Notes under the pieces: model-generated
The model's database searches: none
Seen by the model: the letters and a program-made list of their open reading frames with translations, nothing else
What the model was told of the DNA's origin: nothing
Position numbers and translations under genes: made by a program
Assembly (NCBI GenBank): GCA_900551945.1
Contig: URYE01000018.1
Span: 1 to 38,076, forward strand
Length of the DNA: 38,076 bases
Origin: an uncultured Eubacterium sp.
GTDB taxonomy: Bacteria; Bacillota; Clostridia; Lachnospirales; Lachnospiraceae
Direction: 5' to 3'
Shown here: piece after piece, positions 32,531-38,076 of the stretch
Numbering within the stretch: the first letter of the stretch is position 1
Layout: each line of letters opens with the position of its first letter

Positions 32531-32664
32531 TAAAGTTTGTACTTATATAAGAGTTTGATAATCGTAGCAATTACTTGAGAAACTAATTAATTTCCTACTG
32601 ACAGACCATGCTTAATTATGTTAAAATATTTTTCATCAAATTGCTAAATGGCATATTTTAACAT
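32531..32664 (+). repeat. HPU relic and hairpin before the SulP gene
   Basis: AAAGTTTGTAC ... AATCGTAGCAATTACTTGAG (32533-32580) resembles the end of the HPU motif and again follows a terminator. Further on, ATGTTAAAATAT (32618-32629) and ATATTTTAACAT (32653-32664) form a perfect 12-bp stem about 60 bp before the SulP start, possibly an operator. Confidence 0.4.
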
Positions 32665-32723
32665 TATCAAGTATAAAATGCCACAGTAGCAATTAACTAA
32701 GCTAAAAAGAAAGGACAAAAGGA

Positions 32724-34925
32724 ATGTTAAAAAATTACAAATTATCATATCTGCCAAAAGATATAGCAGCAGGTATAATTGTAGCACTTGTTTCAATTCC
32801 AATATCAATGGGATATTCACTTGTAGCAGGACTTCCAGTTGTTTACGGTCTGTACGGTTCACTTTTACCTATACTTGTATTTGGGTTAATATCATCGTCA
32901 CCACAGTTCGTATTTGGCGTTGACGCAGCTCCTGCCGCACTTGTAGGTGGTGCAATAGCGACACTCGGCATAACAGCAGAAAGTAGCGAAGCTATGAAAA
33001 TAGTTCCACTTATCACACTGATTACGTCAGCTTGGCTGTTACTCTTTGCGATATTTCGTGTAGGAAGATTTGTTAAATTTATATCAACTCCAGTAATGGG
33101 CGGTTTTATCTCAGGCGTTGGACTTACTATTATCTTAATGCAAGTTCCAAAACTTTTTGGCGGAAAGGCAGGAACTGGCGAGGGCATTGAACTTGTTATT
33201 AATATAGTAAACCAACTCGATAAAATTAACATTTTATCAGTTATATTAAGTGTAAGTACAATTACTATAATAATGATATCTAAAAAATACATACCCAAAG
33301 TGCCAATGTCAGTTATATTAATGTTTCTTGGCGCAATAATTTCAGCAGTATTTCATATAGAAGATTATGGAGTTGCAATGCTTCCTAATGTAGAGCCGGG
33401 ACTTCCTAAAATATCACTTCCCGACTTTAGTTATCTAATGAGTGATACAAAGACAATAGTAATACAAAGCCTTATAATTGCTATCGTTATTGTAGCTATA
33501 AGTTTGCTGTCAACCAATAATTACGCATTAAAATATGGCTACAAGGTCAATAACGATAGAGAGATATTAGCTTATTGTGCGGCAAATGTAGCTTCTTCTG
33601 TAAGTGGCTGTTGCCCCGTAGGTGGAAGTGTTTCAAGAACAGGGATAGCCGACCAATTTGGAGTAAAGTCACAAATGATGTCGGTAGTTGCAGCACTTAC
33701 AATGCTTTGCTTGCTTTTATTTGGAACTTGGTTTATAAAATATCTTCCCGTTCCAGTATTAACAGGTATCGTTGTCTGCGCCCTTTATGGTATACTAGAA
33801 ATAAAAATGGCAAAGAAGCTTTTAAAATCTGATAGAACTGAATTTATGATATTTGTTGCCGCATTTTTAGGAGTATTGTTACTTGGAACAGTTTATGGCG
33901 TTGCTATCGGTGTAATTCTTTCATTTATAGCAGTTATAATAAAAGCCGTAACTCCACCTCGTGCATTTCTAGGTATAATTCCGGGGCAAAGAGGATTTTT
34001 TGACCTTGCAAGAAATAGAAACGCAAAAGTAATAAGAAATGCAGTTATATATAGATTTAGTGGTTCATTATTCTTTGCAAATATAAATACATTTCAGGAA
34101 GAAATAGAAAATTCAATCAAAGACGATACAAAATGTTTTGTCGTAGACGCAACAGGTATTACAAATATTGATATAACTGCGGCAGATAGACTTATGATTA
34201 TAAACGATAAGTTAAGAAGCAAAGGAATAGATTTTTACATAACAGGACATGTTGGAAGTGTCAACGACCAGTTGCGAGCATTGGGAGCTGAAAAGCTTGT
34301 TGATGAAGGTGTTGTAAGAAGAACAGCTTCGCTTGCACTTAGAAATTCGGGCATAGATAAGCCGTATCCTTATGAGGGTGATGAAAATGACACCAATACA
34401 AGTATCATTGAAACAAATGAGCAGCTTGCCGAGATAGAATGGGCATTTGGTGATGACGCAGATGCTAAGATGGAACAGTTTGCAAAAGAAATGCTTGATA
34501 GTCTTGTCGAAAGCATAAAGCAATTAGAAAATACCGAAAATGCAGATATTCAAGATGTAATAATAAAAGAAGCTGAAAAGAATGCTTCTTGGGGAAGATT
34601 TGGTCTTTATGATGAAGACGAACTTCTTGAAAGAATTGAAATGCACTTATCAGAGCTTGCCATTACATCACATGATGCTGAAGAACTCGAAGCTAAGATT
34701 GAGCAGAGAAGAACAGTTATTGAGCATAAGATTAACAAATTAAATCCAGATGCTTTTAATATGCTTAGCAAACACAGAAAAGATATGTTAGAACATTTTA
34801 AAAATAAAAATCCAAAGGCTTATGAACACATGGTTCAAAGAAGAAAAGAACATATTGAAAGAATGGAAAAAACTAATCCTGAGCTTGCAGAAAAGTTTAA
34901 AAAGCTGTATAACCATAAGTACTAA
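32724..34925 (+). CDS. SulP family anion transporter with STAS domain and C-terminal tail
   Basis: A 733-residue SulP-type transporter. The membrane domain (about 1-415) starts DIAAGIIVALVSIPISMGYSLVAGLPVVYGLYGS, with FGVDAAPAALVGG and GCCPVGGSVSRTGIADQFG. The STAS domain follows (about 440-545, FSGSLFFANINTFQ ... FVVDATGITNIDITAADRL). Beyond it is a charged helical tail of about 180 residues, ending in three repeats of about 22 residues, each with an NP motif (LNPDAFNML, KNPKAYEHM, TNPELAEKF). This tail is not part of standard SulP proteins. AAAGGA precedes the ATG. The substrate (sulfate, bicarbonate or other anion) is unknown. The ABC-F gene follows 40 bp later. Confidence 0.9.
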   Translation: MLKNYKLSYLPKDIAAGIIVALVSIPISMGYSLVAGLPVVYGLYGSLLPILVFGLISSSPQFVFGVDAAPAALVGGAIATLGITAESSEAMKIVPLITLITSAWLLLFAIFRVGRFVKFISTPVMGGFISGVGLTIILMQVPKLFGGKAGTGEGIELVINIVNQLDKINILSVILSVSTITIIMISKKYIPKVPMSVILMFLGAIISAVFHIEDYGVAMLPNVEPGLPKISLPDFSYLMSDTKTIVIQSLIIAIVIVAISLLSTNNYALKYGYKVNNDREILAYCAANVASSVSGCCPVGGSVSRTGIADQFGVKSQMMSVVAALTMLCLLLFGTWFIKYLPVPVLTGIVVCALYGILEIKMAKKLLKSDRTEFMIFVAAFLGVLLLGTVYGVAIGVILSFIAVIIKAVTPPRAFLGIIPGQRGFFDLARNRNAKVIRNAVIYRFSGSLFFANINTFQEEIENSIKDDTKCFVVDATGITNIDITAADRLMIINDKLRSKGIDFYITGHVGSVNDQLRALGAEKLVDEGVVRRTASLALRNSGIDKPYPYEGDENDTNTSIIETNEQLAEIEWAFGDDADAKMEQFAKEMLDSLVESIKQLENTENADIQDVIIKEAEKNASWGRFGLYDEDELLERIEMHLSELAITSHDAEELEAKIEQRRTVIEHKINKLNPDAFNMLSKHRKDMLEHFKNKNPKAYEHMVQRRKEHIERMEKTNPELAEKFKKLYNHKY

Positions 34926-34965
34926 TTAATATTAAAAAGTGATGGCACTTAGAAATGAGGAATTT

Positions 34966-36792
34966 GTGAATATTTTAAATGCTGAAAAAATAAGTAAAAC
35001 ATTTGGTGAAAAAGAATTATTTAATCAAGTAACACTTGGTGTAAATGACGGTGATAAAATAGGCGTTATCGGTGTAAACGGAACCGGAAAATCTACATTT
35101 TTAAAGATAATAGCAGGAATTGAAGCACCAGACGAGGGGCAAATTGTAAAGGGCAGAAGTGTTACAGTAGAGTATCTGCCACAGACACCAGAATTTCTTG
35201 AAAATGATACAATTATAAGCTATGTAATAAGGGGTAAGAAAAATAGTAGCGAAGCACAGGCAAAGACTATTTTAAACAAGCTTGGAATAAGTGATTTTGA
35301 AGCTGATATTAATACATTGTCAGGCGGTCAGAAAAAAAGAATTGCACTTGCCAGAGTGCTTGTAGAGCCAGCTGAAGTGTTAATACTTGACGAGCCAACC
35401 AACCATCTTGATAACGATATGGTTATATGGCTTGAAAATTATATCAAGAAATTTAAAGGTGAGCTTATAATGGTTACACATGATAGATATTTTCTTGACA
35501 ATGTAACAAATAGAATAGTAGAGCTTGACAAGGGTGGACTTTACAGTTATGAAACAAATTACTCTGGTTTTCTTGAACTGAAAACTCAAAGAGAAGATAT
35601 GGCAAGAGCAACAGAAGCTAAGAGAGCTAATATTCTTAGAACAGAGCTTGAGTGGATAAGACGAGGTTGTAAAGCACGTTCAACAAAGCAACAGGCAAGA
35701 ATAGACCGTTATGAAGATATGAAAGAAGCTTCAAGAAAGGCAAGAGCGAGCTTTGAAAAGCAATCCCTTGAGATGAGCTCAGTGTCTACAAGACTTGGTA
35801 AAAAGACAATCGAAGTAAAAAATGTTTCAAAAAGCTTTAATGGTGTGACATATATCAACGACTTCACATACATTTTCTTAAAAGACGACAGAATAGGTAT
35901 AATAGGTCACAACGGTTGCGGAAAGTCTACACTAATGAAGATAATTACAGGACTTGTTAAGCCAGACAGTGGTAGTGTAGAAATAGGAGAAACTGTAAAG
36001 ATTGGCTACTTTATGCAGGAAAATGAACCACTCGATGAAAGTCTTAATGTACTTGAATATGTTAAAAATATTGGAGAATATGTAAGAACAACGACAGGGC
36101 TTATAACTGCGTCACAGATGTGTGATAAGTTTTTATTTACACCTAAAATGCAGTGGACACCAATATCAAAGCTATCTGGTGGTGAAAAAAGACGACTCTA
36201 CCTTTTAAGTGTTTTAATGAGTGCGCCAAATGTACTTATCTTAGATGAGCCAACAAATGATTTAGATATAGAAACTTTAGAGATTTTAGAGGACTATCTT
36301 GACTCATTTGCGGGAATAGTAATTACAGTATCACATGATAGATATTTCCTTGATAGAATAGTTGACAGAATATTTGCATTTGAAGAAAATGGAGTGTTAA
36401 AACAGTACGAGGGTGGCTTTAGTGACTATTATGAAAAACGAGTTTCTTCTATATATAATGCGTCAGATAACGTAAAAGCAATTCAAGTGGCTTCGCCATC
36501 AACTGAAAATGCAGATACAGCACAAGCTAAGAAAAAGTATGTGAATGAGCATAGCAAAAAATTAAAGTTTACTTATAAAGAACAAAAAGAATATGAAACT
36601 ATAGATGATGACATAGCAAAGCTTGAGTCAGAAATAGAAAAGCTAGATGAACAAATAGCCGAGTCAGCAAGTCAGTACAGTAAGTTAAATGAGCTTATGA
36701 AAGAAAAAGCTGAAAAAGAAGAAGCACTAGAATACAAAATGGACAGATGGGTATACCTAAACGACCTAGCAGAACAAATATCAGCACAATAA
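34966..36792 (+). CDS. ABC-F family ATPase (Uup-like)
   Basis: A 608-residue soluble twin-ATPase protein of the ABC-F family. Domain 1 has GVNGTGKST, LSGGQKKR and LDEPTNHLD; domain 2 has GHNGCGKST, LSGGEKRR and LDEPTNDLD. The interdomain linker is about 80 charged residues, and a C-terminal coiled coil (about 515-600, KLKFTYKEQKEYETID...) is typical of Uup. No membrane segments. GTG 34966 is preferred as the start, with GAGGAA just upstream and the common MNILNAEKISKTF N terminus; an ATG at 34942 would add eight residues. ABC-F proteins act on the ribosome or on DNA processing; antibiotic resistance is not implied. Confidence 0.9.
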   Translation: MNILNAEKISKTFGEKELFNQVTLGVNDGDKIGVIGVNGTGKSTFLKIIAGIEAPDEGQIVKGRSVTVEYLPQTPEFLENDTIISYVIRGKKNSSEAQAKTILNKLGISDFEADINTLSGGQKKRIALARVLVEPAEVLILDEPTNHLDNDMVIWLENYIKKFKGELIMVTHDRYFLDNVTNRIVELDKGGLYSYETNYSGFLELKTQREDMARATEAKRANILRTELEWIRRGCKARSTKQQARIDRYEDMKEASRKARASFEKQSLEMSSVSTRLGKKTIEVKNVSKSFNGVTYINDFTYIFLKDDRIGIIGHNGCGKSTLMKIITGLVKPDSGSVEIGETVKIGYFMQENEPLDESLNVLEYVKNIGEYVRTTTGLITASQMCDKFLFTPKMQWTPISKLSGGEKRRLYLLSVLMSAPNVLILDEPTNDLDIETLEILEDYLDSFAGIVITVSHDRYFLDRIVDRIFAFEENGVLKQYEGGFSDYYEKRVSSIYNASDNVKAIQVASPSTENADTAQAKKKYVNEHSKKLKFTYKEQKEYETIDDDIAKLESEIEKLDEQIAESASQYSKLNELMKEKAEKEEALEYKMDRWVYLNDLAEQISAQ

Positions 36793-36857
36793 GTATAGTA
36801 ATTATTTGCGGTCACGTTCGGCGTCAAAACATATTTTGTATTGCAATAAACTTCCGT

Positions 36858-37015
36858 AAGATAGCAATAGTATATAAACAATAAATGCACCATTAAAAAG
36901 AACAAGTTACTGTATTTGTGTGCTTACATCGAACATACTTGTTCGATGAGGGCATACAAATGCAGTTACTTGTTCTTTTTCTGGTGTGTGCTTGTTTATA
37001 TACTATTGCTATCTT
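36858..37015 (+). repeat. PAL palindromic element, copy A
   Basis: A 158-bp near-perfect palindrome, bounded by AAGATAGCAATAGTATATAA and its exact complement (24 bp perfect). The core from CACCA (36888-36892) to TGGTG (36982-36986) has arms reading AAAAAGAACAAGTTACTG / CAGTTACTTGTTCTTTTT and the tip CGAACATACTTGTTCG (36930-36945). It lies 66 bp past the ABC-F stop and ends 66 bp before the S10 promoter. Confidence 0.88.
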
Positions 37016-37080
37016 CAAAACCTAAAATGCAAAATATGAAAACAATCAAAATTGTTTTTGAAAAAGAACAATATTTACTG

Positions 37081-37109
37081 TTGATTTTCTATACTTATTC
37101 ATGTATACT
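37081..37109 (+). promoter_or_regulatory. Promoter of the S10 operon
   Basis: TTGATT (37081-37086), a 17-bp spacer and TATACT (37104-37109). Transcription would start near 37116, giving a leader of about 290 bases before rpsJ. Confidence 0.75.
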
Positions 37110-37115
37110 ATCAAT

Positions 37116-37405
37116 TGCTGTGACATGATAGCTGTGAAGCGTGAGGTTGCTACGACACAATTACAATAGTAATACAGCCGCAGGTTTTCCGTGGAGCGAA
37201 TGTCAAAGTCAATACATGAGGTATTGACGCTAGAATCTGGCGACAAGTCACTGTACAAATAATCATCTGCAATCCGCAGAAATGACACGTAGTAACTAAT
37301 GATTTCAATTGTTGAATGAGACGTTATGATACACGTGGGAGTGTGTACAGTCACCGCTTGTCGTACTTATAAATTAGAAAGTGCGAAAAGGAGGCGACTT
37401 TTTTT
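37116..37405 (+). promoter_or_regulatory. Structured leader of the S10 ribosomal operon
   Basis: This leader folds extensively. GTCAATAC (37208-37215) pairs with GTATTGAC (37221-37228). CGACAAG (37241-37247) pairs with CTTGTCG (37357-37363) and, inside it, ACTGTACA (37250-37257) pairs with TGTACAGT (37344-37351), closing a domain of about 85 bases that holds smaller hairpins. AAGGAGG (37388-37394) is the rpsJ ribosome-binding site. Long leaders of this kind regulate S10 operons in other bacteria through a ribosomal protein; that role is inferred. Confidence 0.65.
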
Positions 37406-37720
37406 ATGGCAAATCAGGTAATCAGAATTACATTGAAAGCCTATGATCATCAGTTAATTGATCAGTCAGCAAAGAAAATCATCGAAACTGCTAAGAAGAC
37501 AGGAGCACAGGTAAGTGGTCCAGTACCTCTTCCAACAAAGAAGGAAGTTGTTACAATTCTTAGAGCTGTTCACAAATATAAGGACTCAAGAGAACAGTTT
37601 GAACAGAGAACTCATAAGAGACTTATCGATGTTTTACAGCCATCTCAGAAGACTGTAGATGCTTTATCTAAGTTAGAGATGCCAGCTGGCGTATTCATCA
37701 ATCTTAAGATTATGAACTAA
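37406..37720 (+). CDS. rpsJ: Ribosomal protein S10
   Basis: A 104-residue small-subunit protein, also the NusE transcription factor. It starts [46 protein letters not shown], with the S10 signature [23 protein letters not shown] and a normal length. It is the first gene of the S10-spc ribosomal operon, behind a strong promoter and a long leader, with AAGGAGG 11 bases before the ATG. Codon use is that of a highly expressed gene. Confidence 0.98.
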   Translation: MANQVIRITLKAYDHQLIDQSAKKIIETAKKTGAQVSGPVPLPTKKEVVTILRAVHKYKDSREQFEQRTHKRLIDVLQPSQKTVDALSKLEMPAGVFINLKIMN

Positions 37721-37895
37721 TCTTTAGAATTAACATTTTTTCATTATTAAGTGTAATAATCCTGAAGGGTTTAATATAGAAGCAACAAACATCAGTGGTG
37801 TAGGTTCCACTTATATTAGCTGTTCTAGGATGACAAGATGCGCTGACAATATGTATATCATCTTGTCCGCTGTAGATTAAACAGGAGGAAAATCA
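37721..37895 (+). promoter_or_regulatory. Structured rpsJ-rplC intergenic region
   Basis: A 175-base spacer, long for two genes of one ribosomal operon. It contains GACAAGATG (37832-37840) perfectly complementary to CATCTTGTC (37859-37867), a smaller GTG/CAC hairpin before it, and AGGAGG for rplC. It may be a second translational control element; function is inferred. Confidence 0.5.
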
Positions 37896-38076
37896 ATGAA
37901 GAAGGCAATTTTAGCTACAAAAGTCGGAATGACTCAAATCTTCAACGAAGACGGTGTTTTAACACCTGTAACTGTTCTTCAGGCTGGTCCTTGTGTTGTT
38001 ACACAAGTAAAGACAGTAGAAAACGACGGTTACGATGCAGTTCAGGTTGGTTTTGCTGACATTAGAGAAAAGTTAG
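37896..38076 (+). CDS. rplC: Ribosomal protein L3, N-terminal part
   Basis: The first 60 residues of large-subunit protein L3, cut by the window end. It starts [20 protein letters not shown] and continues with [20 protein letters not shown], the usual L3 N terminus. AGGAGG lies 7 bases before the ATG. It follows rpsJ as expected for the S10 operon. Confidence 0.97.
   Translation, partial: MKKAILATKVGMTQIFNEDGVLTPVTVLQAGPCVVTQVKTVENDGYDAVQVGFADIREKL

Noticed and set aside
36930..36945. The PAL tip CGAACATACTTGTTCG looks like a Gram-positive SOS (LexA) box
   Set aside because: Bacillus-type LexA boxes have four bases between GAAC and GTTC; here there are six, and the sequence is the closed end of a long hairpin present in three unrelated sites with no SOS gene downstream.

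Overview
The window is an A+T-rich chromosomal segment from a Gram-positive anaerobe, most likely a gut Lachnospiraceae (Clostridia). This rests on strong AAGGAG-type ribosome-binding sites, an ATP-dependent PEP carboxykinase, a C_GCAxxG_C_C redox protein, a KDPG aldolase, an ECF sigma/anti-sigma pair, and the start of an S10 ribosomal operon with a long structured leader. No tRNA, rRNA, CRISPR array, transposase or prophage gene was seen.

Layout: 1-1.9 kb holds the 3' end of pckA, a small C_GCAxxG_C_C protein and a divergent cytidylate-kinase-like enzyme. 2.3-4.6 kb is a xanthine salvage operon (xpt-pbuX) ending at an intrinsic terminator. 4.7-6.4 kb has a MerR regulator, a 19-bp-spacer MerR-type promoter and a LysR regulator. 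6.7-9.4 kb has a MetE-like methyltransferase and a MerR-like/cupin/carboxymuconolactone-decarboxylase operon. 9.6-14.3 kb has an 832-residue LuxR-type ATPase regulator followed by a DUF2442 protein and a chemoreceptor. 14.4-17.2 kb is a peroxide/thiol block: an OhrR-like MarR regulator, glutathione peroxidase, thioredoxin and an unusual thioredoxin-reductase-like flavoprotein. 17.4-23.2 kb has an AI-2E family membrane protein, a secreted nuclease lipoprotein, KDPG aldolase and a MATE exporter. 23.2-26.2 kb is an ECF sigma factor, its probable anti-sigma factor and a duplicated CmpB-type membrane protein. 26.8-32.5 kb has an rRNA methyltransferase and a sugar-acid locus (FadR-type regulator, GntP permease, HPr-like protein, IlvD/Edd dehydratase). 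32.7-36.8 kb has a SulP transporter with an odd C-terminal tail and an ABC-F ATPase. 36.8-38.1 kb has the S10 leader, rpsJ and the start of rplC.

The sugar-acid locus and the KDPG aldolase 8 kb away could together import an aldonate, dehydrate it and, after a phosphorylation step not encoded here, cleave it. The thiol block probably detoxifies peroxides with electrons delivered through thioredoxin.

The most unusual content is between the genes. Several families of dispersed palindromic elements occur, almost always just 3' of a gene. (1) E150: two copies of exactly 150 bp, in opposite orientations, each about 53-55 bp past a stop codon in the same orientation, with compensatory changes in an internal hairpin. 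(2) PAL: about 155-bp near-perfect palindromes (three copies and one relic) with an invariant CGAACATACTTGTTCG tip and covarying arms. (3) HPU: a hairpin motif that usually follows a terminator hairpin (five copies, some partial). (4) TP: terminator-like 85-bp palindromes (two copies and a relic). (5) VR: a short conserved RNA-like motif, one copy of which ends in a terminator ahead of the AI-2E gene. These are the best candidates for something undescribed.
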